Below, in pieces: positions 23,546-35,921 of a stretch of 64,000 nt of DNA. The notes under the pieces were generated by a model. The model was not told where the DNA came from, did not search any database, and saw only the letters and a program-made list of their open reading frames with translations. Each line of letters opens with the position of its first letter. Within the stretch, counting starts at the first letter, position 1. The position numbers and the translations under genes were made by a program. This DNA is from Lumnitzera littorea. Lineage: Eukaryota > Streptophyta > Magnoliopsida > Myrtales > Combretaceae. The stretch spans positions 79,979,403 through 80,043,402 of the forward strand of contig JAMXBB010000011.1 in assembly GCA_024138015.1 (NCBI GenBank), given 5' to 3'.

Positions 23546-26191
23546 TATGTGGGTTCCTCTAAGGGATTAAATCGATTCTAAAATCAATGCAATTGAACTA
23601 ATTAGTTCTCCTTAAGTACATTCACATAAAACAAGTTTTTAAATTAGGTAGACTAATTAATTAGCAAAATAATCATAATTTAATAGATTTAGAACTAAAC
23701 CCTTTATTATTGAATAGGATCTAAAATAACTCTAAGCTAGTTCAATCTATCCTTAATCAGTTCACTACCTATTGAATCAATTTAATTAATTAAGCAAAGA
23801 CATTAACTAAATAAGAATAATTAAAGAATACTCAATAAACTTTACAAAAGAATGTATTTAATAACTGTACCAATAACTTAATTTAAATAGTGGGCTAGTT
23901 TAGTAAATACTAAATGGGTTGACTAGCTTAATGGATCACACTATTGAGTTAAAGTTTATCGGGCCTAAACTATGAACTTACGTAATAAATGTAAGAATTG
24001 GGTTTGATTAATGAACTTAATTAAGGAATCTTAATTTAAGACTAGGTAATCAATTTTTATGAATATATATTAACTAAATAATAACTTCAATTTTATTAAA
24101 GCACAATCCTTATTTTAGTAAAATTGCAATTCTTATTTTGTGGCTTTTATTTTGTTAAAATACAACTACTATTCTACAAAATAATATCTTTTATTTTACA
24201 AAAGTTAAATCTTTTTACAAAATTCGTTTGCAACCCTATTTTAATAAAATGTAAACTCTATTTTATAAAAGTACAACCTTTATCAAATAAACATCTTTAA
24301 AAAATAAACTAAGTATTCTTCCTTAAAAGTTTCTTAAACTACTCTTGAAATATTGATACAATAATAAAATTATTTAGTAATTCACTTATCAGTTTGTTTT
24401 ATACTAAATGTTGAATTCTTACTAGATACTAAGAATTGTTAATGAATTAATCTTTATAGTGATTAAGTAAGTGTTAATGAAATATTTCTTTTGCATATGA
24501 TTTGAGAAGATGGATTGATTCATTTTTATGAGCATGTTTTGGAAATGGCTACAACTTTTGGTTCAAGAATATAATATCATCAGGTAAAGAAAACCTTATG
24601 TGTTGCCTATGCTTGCAGTTGGAATAACTAAACTAGTACATAAACTCGACTTATATATGATGTGTGTTACTTGTACATGGTCAATTGATGTGGAAGTTGA
24701 TAACCTTAGATGAACGTTCCTCCATCTACAGTAGTTAGGTGCTTAGGCTGCGGAGTGTAACTCGGCAGATAGTCGATAGGAGGGAATTAAATCAGATAAC
24801 GATAAAAGAGCACTAAAGGAAGTTCTCAAGCCCTAAATTTGAACCTCTTCTTTGATTTTGATCCATATTAAACCCTACATATTCAATATGGAACACTTGT
24901 TCAGACATTAAGAGGTTTTCAAAAAAATTAATTCCTTTAGGAGTTACTAACTATCTAGAGTCAGTAAAAAAGGCTAGGCTATAAATTATGCAAATGAACC
25001 GATTTTTAACCAAGCCATTAGTTTAATTGAAAAATCTGAAAATCTAGATTCCAGGAATTTTGTGTAAAACAATAAAAAGTTATTAAAAATATATTTTTTG
25101 TAAAAATAGAACAGTTTATTTATTCATAATAACTCAATAAACCTAAAAAAAGGTAAACATTTTTCCCTAAAGATAAACTACAAGGACCTCCCTCGAAATG
25201 TTTTAAAATTACATGGACCCCATTTTGTAAAAATCAACAATTACCCCGTAGAAAAGGTATGAGCCCCACTTTTTTTGTGAAGTGGCTATTTATATGTCCG
25301 CTCCATCATATGTGTACATTGAAATAAGAAAAATGAATGCTACATCAAACTTTTAGTTGATGCAACAACACCCCCTCTTTTTTAAGTAGAAAAGGACAAA
25401 AAAAGTGCTTGACATTTATCTCATTTTATATTTCAATCCTTAACGTTTCAAAATGTTCATTAAGTTCTCAAGGTTTACAAAAGTTTACGAATAAATCCTT
25501 TTAATTAATGGTGTTAAATTTTAAATTAAAAAAGTACAAAATTTTTTTTAACATTTTCTTCTTTTTTTATTTCAGTTCTTAACATTTTAAATTTTTATTT
25601 AAGTCTTTAAGGTATGCAAAAATTTGCCAACGTTTGCAAAATTTGCAAATTAGTCCTAATGATGTTAAATTACCATTTATATATTAACATATGCTAATAT
25701 TCTATTGGTCTACATATTTCTATTAAATAAATAGAAAAATAAAATATTAAAATTTGATTATAGTAATAAAGAAATATAGAAAAAATAATACAAATGCGAA
25801 AATAAGAAAAAGCACAAAAAATAAGAAACTTGGAAAAANCCATTTATATATTAACATATGCTAATATTCTATTGGTCTACATATTTCTATTAAATAAATA
25901 ATATAATAAAATATTAAAAATTAATTAAGGTATTAAAGAAGTATAGAAAATATAATAAATGAAAATTTAATAGAAGATGAAAAAATGAAAAAGAAAAAGA
26001 AAAAATAAATGACAAAAGTTTACAAAGACAATATATTTAGTAATATCTATATAGATATTAAAATTGATTTTAAAATAATTTAATGAAAGTTAACAAAAAG
26101 TAAAAAGAAAAAAGAAAAATATCGATTTTTGGTAATTTTTGTTAACTTTTATTAATTTATTTTAAAATTAATATTAATATATATGTATATT
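23546..26191. other. Non-coding AT-rich stretch
   Basis: No gene recognised. The 25380-25670 part has repeated phrases such as CAATCCTTAACGTTT, CAGTTCTTAACATTTT, AAATTAGTCCTAATGATG, in the style of non-autonomous MULE ends, but no pair of ends was found. Confidence 0.35.
25673..25995 (+). repeat. Direct duplication with an N at the junction
   Basis: CCATTTATATATTAACATAT starts both copy 1 (25673-25838) and copy 2 (25840 onward); a single N lies at 25839. The first 68 bases or so are nearly identical and the remainder diverges by small indels. Confidence 0.85.
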
Positions 26192-28517
26192 TGGCTAATT
26201 TGGCTACCGGTCTTTGATTTCAATTTGAATGAAGAACTAGAGGGTTCTGAGTTTGGGGATTAACCTATTAAACCCTAACGGATACCACTATCTACTTACT
26301 GAAATTCGAATTATTCTTCTAATTATAATATTTTTAAAGAAAAAATAAATAAATAATCAAAAGAAAAAGAAACTAAGTTTCTATAGATCGTAATTCTTTT
26401 CGAAAACTTTAATGTGTTGATTTATTTTAATTTTTAAAATTGATCGAGTTTACATATTTACTTCATTTATTTTATTCAAAGAAAATTCTATAAGGATCCT
26501 AACTAAGAAAAATTTAAAGGAAATCCTAATTTTTTTAAACGGGTTAATTAAGTCTCTATTTCTTTGGAAATAATCTTTTTTAGGTGATTTATTATTTCTT
26601 TTAGTACTTTAACAACCAACATAAAAAATAGAAAAACAAAAGAATAAAAATAATTGGACCTAAACTGAGAAAGGCACGAGATAATGGAGCTTGGATCCGA
26701 ATCTGGTCACTACGTGCCACACACGTGCTTAGAGTGCGGAAAAAGAAGAGCATTAGGTCAACCTTCGTTTTCCTCAACAACAGCTTTTATCTAACTTCAC
26801 ACAGCGAATTCCACTCCGATTTTTCAGTGGATAATCACATTTTGATGAGAAAACAATTGATAAAAATTGCTTTGGAATTATTGCCTTGCTATTTGATAGA
26901 GGATCAAAGCATTTGGAGAGTGGAGTAACGATGAATTGAGTCATGTATGGGTGTCTTTGGCGGTGGTTGTCGTTGATAGTAGTCATGAGGATAGTGTAGA
27001 GTGTTTGCGAGATTTTGTGTGGTATTGGGGTCAAGGTTGGATAGGGCCATCGTATGCGCTTAGTTACGGTCATGACTGAGGTTAGTTGCTATGGCGTTAC
27101 CGTGGCTAGAGTTGATGACCATAACTCGTTGTTGGCGTGTTCTGCTCTGTACGGGGCTTGGCTTAGTCACTATTGTTGGTGTAGTTGTGGCGTTGGAGAT
27201 TGGATCCATGTTCGCGTTGTTTTGTGATCTGCATTTTGAGTCAAATTGGCATTGGTGATGTGCAATATTTAGACGTGAAGTGACAAGCTATGGCATGTTG
27301 TTATGCTAGTATGATGGACTTATCGTACCTGGTTGGTCATCGAACAGTCGATGCTGCTGATTAGTTGGAGGGATTGCGAGCGTCAGTTGCTTGTTCAACA
27401 AAGGACGTAGACGTATGCTGTTCAATCGGTAAAGCCTGGATTAGGGGTGCATTGATCATGTGTTCACCATGGCTATCGTGGTGCTATTACCTTATTGCAT
27501 TTGGAATCGTTGTGCAGCATCGATCCAGGTTGCTGTTGTCAGGTGTTGTGAGTTGTGCTGCGGCTGCGGCGATCAAGACTTGAAGTTCAATCGGCATGGG
27601 TCTAAGTGCTCTACTGTTCAGGGACTATCAACTTCGGGGTTCACTCATGTGCGGTAGGGATGTCGACGAGGAGGTTGGACTTGTGTAGCTCGACTGTGTT
27701 TTCGTACAACTGATCAATCGGTTCGCTATTCATCCGTTACTATTGGGACAACGTATTGCTATTCGTTAGAGGGGCTTCGGCTTCATGTTGCGTTGGTGAT
27801 GTGGATTGTTTGGGGGGTTACAAACGTTAAGGGTTAGCACATTTATTTGTGTGGATTTGGATTATTGTATGTGAGAGTGTCCTTTTAACAAGGATGTCAT
27901 CATTTATTTATAAAGTTCAAAAAACAAATTTTTAGATCATATCAAATCGAATCTATTACATTAATCCAAATCTGATTAGATAAAAATTAAATTAAATCCG
28001 AATCATTTATATCAATTCAAATCCAATCAAATTATATCCAAAAGATTTGAGTAAATGTGAATCTCATATGCTCAATCGATTTTCATAAAATGAAAGAAAT
28101 AATAATAAAAAACATGTTTGTGCTCAATAAGATTTAAACCTATGACTTCAAGTTACTCCAATGCTTATACTCCAATACTTATCCATTAGATAGACCTTTG
28201 GCTTATGCCTTGATTTTTAGTACAACTGAATTGTACTTAAACCACGTGACTCCTTAAAATAATTATTTAAACTAAGTTAAAACTAAAACTATTTATCGCT
28301 AATATAAGTTACTTCCTAAAAATCTACAAAATCTTTATAATTTTTTCTTTTCTTATATTTTTTGGTATTTTCATCATTTGTTAATTTTTATTATTTTTAT
28401 CTTTTATTAATTTTTTTTTTTTTTTTATATTTATATTTTTTAATTAGTACCCTTTTGTTAAAAAATAAAAAAAAAATCAAAATTTAGAATTACAGAAAGA
28501 CAAATTAGGTGTCTATA
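26192..28517 (+). mobile_element. Family B LTR, 5'-truncated
   Basis: From GGCTACCGGTCTTTGAT (26197) to AATTAGGTGTCTATA (28517) this is homologous to the later part of 57739-60275 in the same orientation. Shared parts are the TACCACTATCTA block, a GC-richer middle (about 26700-27850) and the tail AAAATCAAAATTTA-GATTAC. The first 220 or so bases of the LTR are missing and unrelated AT-rich DNA abuts the break. The terminal CA has become TA. Open frames in the GC-rich middle (26725-26928, 27365-27657) are not conserved in the other copy. Confidence 0.8.
28128..28200 (-). promoter_or_regulatory. tRNA-like A and B box module in family B LTR
   Basis: On the minus strand GTCTATCTAATGGATAAG (A-like) is followed by AGGTTTAAATCTT (B-like, decayed), at about the same distance from the LTR 3' end as in the other two family B copies. 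Confidence 0.4.
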
Positions 28518-28690
28518 ATAGTGATGGGGAAGGCGGCAATGACAGCAGTAGCAGCAACAGCAGTGATAGTGGTGGCAATGGCAGTAAAGTGGGGGCAATG
28601 ATAGTGGTGGTGGTTGCGGCGGTGGCGGTGGCGACAGTCGTGATAATGGTGGCAGCGACAGTAGCAATAATAGTGATGATAGTTGTGAGA
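28518..28690 (+). repeat. GC-rich imperfect trinucleotide array
   Basis: Directly after the LTR end, about 170 bases consist of GTG, GTGGC, GCAGC and GAT-type triplets (for example GTGGCGGTGGCGACAG). Both strands stay open in some frames only because of the triplet period. This is sharply GC-richer than its flanks. Confidence 0.75.
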
Positions 28691-30608
28691 AATTATTATT
28701 ATTTAATTTTAAATAATAGAAATTTTTATAAAATTACGATTCTGTGACAAAAAAAATTAAAGTAAACATTATAATAAAAAAATAAGGAATGAATGAAATT
28801 CTAATTTCATAAAATGAGAGTAACTGTTATTGATTAATTATAAATTTTTATCTTCCCGATTTTCGGTCGAGCTCTGGAGTAACTTCTCTATTCATGATCT
28901 TGTTGACGACGTCATTGAACAGAATTCCAAATATTGCTCTCATTTACCTGTTCCGGTGGAAGTCCCATCTCGTCTTTCGTTTCGACCTTCGAACTCAGGC
29001 GAGTTACGTGTTGCATCTTTGAATCCCTTCCATTTTTGTTTTCCGTTTAAGTCATTCTTCTCTTCCGTTTTTCAACCTTCACTATGGCTTGTCTATAATG
29101 TTCCTTATTTAATGACAAAGAAGCAGACTGTGGCTATATAATGGTGATGAACGATTCCCTTTAAAAGGGTAGTGCATGGAACAATTTGATAATAACGTAC
29201 TAATCGGAGCTCCGGCAAAGGTCTTCATCAAAAGCTTAAATAGAGGATGAGGATCTCCAGCGAAGGATTTCGGCTTCTGTTTATTTTGATTTTGGGTCAG
29301 GCTGTAAATGTAATTCCAGGCTGATTTCTTATAACATTTTTTTTCTGTAGCAATCCGTTTGGTGTTTTTATATGTCACAATAATAAATTAAAAAACCCTC
29401 ATTATTAAATTATTCTCTACTTTATCCTTAAATTACTCTTCTAAATTTTTTAACAATTATTTCTAAATTTTATGGGTTCGATTACGATATTTTTATTCTA
29501 TGAAAACTCAAAAGAAAAAATAAATAAATAAAGCTAAGTTACTTGTCAGGATAACCTAGCAACGAGATGCAACGCTAGCTATGTCCTCTTTATCGCTGGA
29601 AGCCGGAGAAATCAAAAGGTCGTGACTTCGTCTGGACATTTGCGCCTGGTAATGCACGTTGTTCATGCCCTCAAAAAAGAAGGGTCAAGTTGCCACGTCG
29701 GTATAAAAGTACAACGTGACATTTCTTTTATTTTAATATACACATCGCATGGAATGGACACATAAGTAGTCACCCGAAAGAGAAAAAGAAAAAAGACCTA
29801 CCTTTTTTGGAACTGTTGAATTTTAGAAAATACGAGGGTTAACTTCTCTACGGAGGTTCATGTAATTTATCCAAAAACATATTAAAAGAACTTAGATTTT
29901 TTTTTTTATGAGAAAGCAAACTTCCTTTCTGTTATTTTATTTGAAAAAAGGGACATTTTTAAGGAAAAAGCAATTTTTATGGGAAAAATACTCCTTATTT
30001 TTTATGGAAAGAATTATGATTTTTATGAAAGAATATTTTTTTTATTTTTATGAAAAAAGGACGTTTTCTATTTTTTTTTTAAAATTATCTTTTTATGTCC
30101 CTCCTTGCCTATATATCCGCCGTTGGAAATCAGATCTCTATAGTTCATTTGATTTTGTGTAAAAAAATTATATTTTTATTCTTCTTCTTTTCGGGGAAAA
30201 AAACACTAGAAAAGGCCTAGAGATGATGTTTATTTTAGAAAGTCCACAAAAGATCCTAATTTAAAAAAAAAACAGTTTAATTGATAGTTTTTTTTTTTTT
30301 TTTTGTATTTAAGAAAATGGCTAAGTGATAAGTATAGAGGTATATATATGTAGGAGATAAAAATTTTCTTATATAAGAAAAAGGAAAACCATTTGAAATG
30401 ATGTTGCATATTTCAAAAAAGAAAAATAAAACCTTATTATATATATAAAAAATTCATTTATATATTATTTAAAATGTATATTATATGATAGATAAACAAA
30501 GAGGTTAAAGAGTTATAAAGCTAGAAATGGACCAAAATTGAAAAAACAAGTAAATGGATCAGCATATAGTTAAAAATGTGGTTAAAAAAAAATTTTCTCA
30601 ACCCAATC
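28691..30608. other. Unassigned stretch before the foldback element
   Basis: An open frame at 28830-29141 (103 aa) sits in less AT-rich sequence, but I see no domain, promoter or homologous motif. A second, less AT-rich patch at 29540-29710 is also unrecognised. The remainder is AT-rich. Confidence 0.35.
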
Positions 30609-30807
30609 AGACTATGCTTGGGTCAACTCGAGAATGTGCGAGTTTAATACATAAATAAGGCCCATGCAAAAAATTAATATGAAAATAGTCCCTAGGCAAA
30701 ACTTATTATAACTTTAGGATAGTAACGTCGCATGAGACTTCAATCCCCATCAAAATTTGCACTAAAGTTCATGTGAAGTGCAAATTTTTGAAAAAAAAAA
30801 AAACCTA

Positions 30808-30886
30808 CTAAAGTCGCATGTCCCCCATGTAACTTTAGTTAGATATTGTTATAACTAAAGTCGCATAAGGGGGGCATACGACTTCA
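30808..30886. repeat. Subterminal palindromes, left arm
   Basis: Two short imperfect palindromes of the form CTAAAGTCGCATG-(C or G run)-CATGTAACTTTAG lie at 30808-30838 and 30855-30886. Candidate transposase-binding or structural sites. Confidence 0.6.
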
Positions 30887-31159
30887 ATACAAAACCCCCC
30901 ATCCACCCAAATACATACAATCAATATTAAAATTTATATTCAAATACAAATGGAAAATTCATAAACTTTATATTAGTCATATAGTTATCTCTTGACACCC
31001 CAAATACATACAATCAACATATATATAAAAAAAGACCAAATTTAATTAGAAACTAAGTACATCAGTTCTCAAATGTCATAACATACAAGAAATGTACTAA
31101 CGTCTACCCTTATAACGGCCTAAAAATGTGCCATATTTGGATAATAGTGACGATTGTCT

Positions 31160-31330
31160 CTCTAAAGGACCCGCAAAAGGCTTAATGAGGGAGTTTGAGA
31201 AGTCTCTAAGTGGGACGGGGCTAACATATGCTAATGGATGATGCTGTGTGATTCATTCACCCATGATAAAACTTTACAAAAGCATGCTACACCTTTTTTT
31301 AGGCACTACTGGTATAGCTTGACCCTCCAA
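31160..31330 (+). pseudogene. Coding-like frame 1, left-arm copy
   Basis: The + strand frame contains REFEKSLSGTGLTYANGWCC then SPMIKLYKSMLHLF. The right-arm copy on the minus strand reads EEFEKSLRDTKLTYVGGWCC then LPMVKLCEGMLCLF. The frame and the FEKSL, LTY, GWCC and ML-LF positions are kept in both arms, suggesting former protein coding. I do not recognise the family. Confidence 0.4.
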
Positions 31331-31444
31331 AGATTGATGAAAAGCTAATGTGACATGAGAAGCTATAGAGTTAGAACCAATGTCACCTAAGTCGAATGAA
31401 TGTCATGCTGCAAATTGAACTTCTGCATTTCCTTAACCTCAACC

Positions 31445-31639
31445 TCATGTCCATCTTACCTTACCTCCTATAATGTAGACTCTAGCAAGTAGTAGCTGTT
31501 GTTCAAGTGGCTTAAGCTGGTAGTCTTCCTTTGGTAGAGCCTGTAAAACGGGATGATGCAAGACAATACCACTATGATCTACCATGAGCTTGAGGCCTTC
31601 CGCAACAATTTCATGCTCCATCCATATGTTTTTGGTCAA
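31445..31639 (-). pseudogene. Coding-like frame 2, left-arm copy
   Basis: The minus frame (64 aa) reads IWMEHEIVAEGLKLMVDHSG, then LHHPVLQALPKEDYQLKP and LLLARVYIIGGKVRW. The right arm carries the same frame on the + strand at about 31960-32100 (PPSKEDHQPEPPIQQLLGAR, VYTEGGRARR). A stop interrupts the right-arm copy. Pro/Gln-rich; family unknown. Confidence 0.4.
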
Positions 31640-32196
31640 TTGAACTGATTGTAATGTATCGACCTACACAAAAGAAATAATATTAACAATCCTACGATAT
31701 GAACTTTAATTAAAAATAGCTACCTATGTTGATTATGCTTGCCAAATGCTCCATAACTACACCCGAGCATAACCATCAATACATCACTACACAAGTGCAG
31801 TTATGGGGCATTTGGTGAGTACAACTAACATAACTAACTGTTTCCAACCGAAGTTCGTATCGTATGATTGCTAATGTTATTTCTTTCATACAAGTCGACA
31901 CATTACGGTCAGTTTAATTGATCGATGACATAAGGAGGCCTTTAGTTCATAGAGAATCATATTGGTATTATCTTGCATCATCTCATTCCATAGGCTCCAC
32001 CATCAAAGGAAGACCACCAGCCTGAACCACCTATACAGCAACTACTAGGTGCTAGAGTTTATACAGAAGGAGGTAGGGCTAGACGGATACAAGGTTGAGG
32101 TTGAGGAGATGCGGAAGTTCCATCTATAATGCGATATTCGATTGACCTAAATGAGATCGGTCCTTGCTCTACAGCTTCTTATCAGCTTTTAAAGGG

Positions 32197-32391
32197 TCAA
32201 GGTATGCTGTAGCACCCCGAAAAAAGGCATAGCATGCCCTCGCAAAGTTTTACCATAGGTAAAGGTGTCATACAGCACCATCCACCAACATATGTTAGCT
32301 TGGTATCACGTAAAGACTTCTCAAACTCCTCACCTAAGCCTTCTGCAAGTATTTTAGAGAGACGACCATCGCTTCTATCCACATATGACAC
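32197..32391 (-). pseudogene. Coding-like frame 1, right-arm copy
   Basis: A 64-codon minus-strand frame, inverted partner of 31160-31330. Includes GWCCMTPLPMVKLCEGML and four cysteines in the second half. No start context or promoter is evident. Confidence 0.4.
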
Positions 32392-32609
32392 ATTTTTAAA
32401 TAGTCGTATGGGTAAACGTTAGTACATCCCTTGTATACCATGATATTTGAAAACTAATGTACCTAGTTTGTAATTAAATTTGGTCTTTATATATATTTAT
32501 ATATATATATACTGATTATATGTATCTTGGGTGTCGAGAGATGACAATATGGCTAATATAAAGTTCCTAAATTTACTATTTATATTTGAACGTAAATTTT
32601 AATGCTGAT

Positions 32610-35600
32610 TGTGAGCCCCATAAACTCACACATTGGATTCGAAGAGCCTATAGCTTTACATGTCAGATTCCAAGCAAATAATTTAAAGCAAATGTGAAAG
32701 TCAACCAATTAGGATAATACTTCTCATGTAAGCCCTAGAAGTTAGATGATAGCCCATCGTGAGTTCGAAATATTAAAATATAATAAAATAATATAATTAT
32801 AGCTAAAAATATGTAATTTTACTAAATTACATTACTCCGCGTAAATGTATAAATTAGGTAATGAAAAATAATTGAACTTTAGAAATAAATTATTTTGCCA
32901 CTAAAAATTATAAAATGCCAAATAATATATAAATTTAGTACATACACCTCAAGTGCAATTATTATATATTTACATACCTGAAAAATGCTTAAACTACCCT
33001 AAAATATTTATAATTAACTAAAATTTATAAGAAAAATAATAAAAAAATTAGGGAAAAATTGTCAAACAATAAAAAATCACTATGGATTAGGTGTGGCTCA
33101 AATTAGGACAACTATTGACTTAAGGAAGTATTTTAGAAACACTTAACATACAAGGGATTAGGGGCATATATACATAGAAGAGAAAGAAAATACTTCAATT
33201 TGCATCAACCAACTTAGGAATTGTCACCAACTCTTTTTGGATGATCATTTAGTCTCTTATGATTCTAGGAAAATTGAAGAAACAAGTGGAAACATCAAGG
33301 AAAAATTCTAAGGAAATTTAAAACCGATACTGCACAAATTGAGCAAATTGGTGGAACCTAAGTGCAAAGGCAATTTGGAGGTAAACCACCGCCACCACCT
33401 AATAGTGGTGGCTACGCTTAGCTTCGCTGACAACCATGGAGTGGTTGTTCGTGGCCAGATGACCACCATTCCAGTGAGTCCAAATTTGTATCCAATTTTA
33501 AACTAATTCTTAAAAATATCAAATTAACTTTGAAAATTATGAAAATTTTTATTTTGACATATTTTTATATATGCTTTTATGGGAAAATATCTTATTGAAA
33601 AAATTTTAAGTGGAATAGGACCTTCTTAAGAAACTAAGCAAAATCAATCAATTTTCAAATCTGATTTAAATGATCCTCTCGATATAGTTTCTAAACCAAA
33701 ATTTTTATGGAATGATCTTATATTGCATGCAAGTGTTACATGAAGAGTTTTCAAACAAAAAGGATTTATATAATTTATAGGGATTTTTTAGCCTTAAAAT
33801 TCAATGAAAAAGGCAATTTTCTTGAGGATTCTATCTAATTAGATTGATGAAACCCTTTGATACTAGGTTCTATAGTTTATTTGGATCATATTCTATTGTG
33901 AAGAATAATCTAGAGTTGTGTGATTTGACTTAGAGTTGTGATATGGATAAGTTGGTGGATATGGGTTTAATGTACTAATAAGTAAGTATGTGAATTTGAG
34001 AAATTTAGTAATATGGTATTATTTGGTATGATAAACTTGATATATAAACATGATTTAACATGGCTATAATCTGCAATATGATGTTGGATAGGCTATTTCG
34101 AGTAAACTTGTAAAATAATCATGTTTAGAAAGTTCTTCAAAATGTTGGTTTGATAAGAAAATAAGCAAAATACAAGATCAGAGAATTGTTTAATATGAAA
34201 TATTTGGTTGACACAGCATCCGCAAGTTAATTAGAGAATTTCTAATTAGTAAGGTTGTTTTCAGATACTTCTTCGAAATGTACCTAATTAATAAAACTGT
34301 TTTCATATACTTGTTTAGAAGGTTTAAGGGCAAAAACTATGTTAAGACTAATGTTCATAACCTTATTTAGAGACTTCAGTAATAAGTTAAAACTTAACGA
34401 AAGATTTAATAAACCATCTAAACTATATGTAAGATGTTAAAAAGTAGTCATATACTTTCTATTTGGCAAAAACTAAAATATTTATATTGATTATTTAAAA
34501 AGTAATCATATACTTTCTATTTAACAAAAACTAAAATATTTATATTGATTGTTTAGAGATTTATGAAGGAATTCAACACTAAAAGCAATATTAACTCACA
34601 TCGACATCAAGTAAGTTGGGATTGATGCTTCATGGCTTATTGAAATATCATATCAAAATACTTTGAGAATTAAGAGTGCTTATCTGTTGTTGTAGCTAAA
34701 TTGTTTGTGTGTATGCAATGTATGTACTTATGATACTAATTGATGATTGGGAGTTGAACTTTGAGTATTGTTTCTTACTTGAGCATATCATGTCTAATGT
34801 ATATGAATTGGTTGCCCACCCTATAGTTTGGACTAATCTTAAGTTGACTAAGATTTAACTCAACATTCATGATAACCCAATTAGGGTAACGATTAAGTTG
34901 TTAAACTAAATATCGACATTTCAATGAATATAATGGAAATGATCCTTTTCCTACCTTTAGTCAAACTAAGTGATAGGAAAGGGGGTTACAGTAAGATTGA
35001 AAATTGTGGTTCGAATGTTATTTGAGGAGGAGAGTATTCTTTATTGCACAAGTTCAAATTTAATTTGATAGTGCCACGTTAAAACTTCTCAAAATACAAG
35101 TTAAAGTAGGTGAAATTTCTCTAACTTCACAACAGACCGATTAAACATTGTGAGATAATCTATCATTTGCCTATTGCATTTACATTTAAATAATTATTGA
35201 ACAATCATGCTTGTTAATGTACTCTTATGACTCTGTCCCTTCTTACTGAGCTAGTTAAGCTTACATCCCAATAAATTATTTTGCAAGTAAGGAATAGTAT
35301 CTAAAGATGCCTCGTTACAATTATCCACATGTTAGTTTTAATGGATCAGGGAGTGAGGTGTCAAAGTTTAAAGAATGAATCAATGCTCATGTCACTTTTA
35401 TTTTTCTTTTGTAGGAAGATTATAAAATCTTCCTAAGAGACCTTATAGTTTTTATTAGCTCGCTGATATATCTATAACATGTAATGTAGGCATCCTATGG
35501 AGATGTGTAAATCTTTTGAAAACTTTGGAATTTCTTACGCATATAAAGTTATGTAAAATATCTCAATTATCTATAGATATGTGGATATATTTTGTAAGGT

Positions 35601-35779
35601 ATTATTCTACAGGTCTTATATATTGCAAGTGCCCATCTAACTGTTTCAAAGCTAGTTGAGTCATCATTAACCTTATATAGAATATATTTATGTTAGCAAC
35701 AGCTAAGGAGAGTAGCTTTTAGCCTATGTTGGTTTTACACAGCAAGACTGTTACGACTAATTGAGTTTAGACCGTGATA
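32610..35779 (+). mobile_element. Solo LTR, family A, copy 1 (in foldback right arm)
   Basis: Starts TGTGAGCCCCATAAA and ends GTTTAGACCGTGATA. Flanking pentamers CTGAT (32605-32609) and CTAAT (35780-35784) match at 4 of 5. Removing the insert joins TTTTAATGCTGAT to TGTATGTATTTAGG, restoring pairing with the left arm (CATACAATCAATATTAAAAT). Family A hallmarks are present: ATCAAGCC/CAAACC-like start, CCACCGCCACCACC near 33389, and the AACTAAGTGATAGGAAAGG block near 34965. A 58-bp tandem duplication (34443-34558) lies inside. No internal retroelement genes. Confidence 0.85.
34443..34558 (+). repeat. 58-bp tandem duplication in solo LTR A1
   Basis: AGTAGTCATATACTTTC (34443) recurs as AGTAATCATATACTTTC (34501); the two units differ at about five positions. 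Confidence 0.9.
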
Positions 35780-35845
35780 CTAATTGTATGTATTTAGGAT
35801 AATGTTAGATATTTGTTTTTTTTTTAAGAGTGGGCAAGGGTTATA

Positions 35846-35921
35846 CTAAAGTTGCATGGGGGTTATGCAACTTCAATTATAAGAAGTTATAGCTTAAGTT
35901 GCATGCCCCTATGCAACTTCA
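35846..35921. repeat. Subterminal palindromes, right arm
   Basis: Counterparts of 30808-30886: CTAAAGTTGCATGGGGG and TATGCAACTTCA (35846-35875), then TTAAGTTGCATGCCCC and TATGCAACTTCA (35894-35921). Confidence 0.6.

Noticed and set aside
28458..28667. Pro/Cys/His-rich minus frame
   Set aside because: Direct product of the trinucleotide array; no independent evidence of coding.
28830..29141. 103-aa frame as a gene
   Set aside because: Less AT-rich than its flanks but no domain, no promoter elements and no homologue that I recognise; kept only as an unassigned stretch.
29908..30162. 84-aa Phe/Lys-rich frame
   Set aside because: Composition follows T/A-rich repeats such as TTTTTATGAAAAA; typical chance frame.
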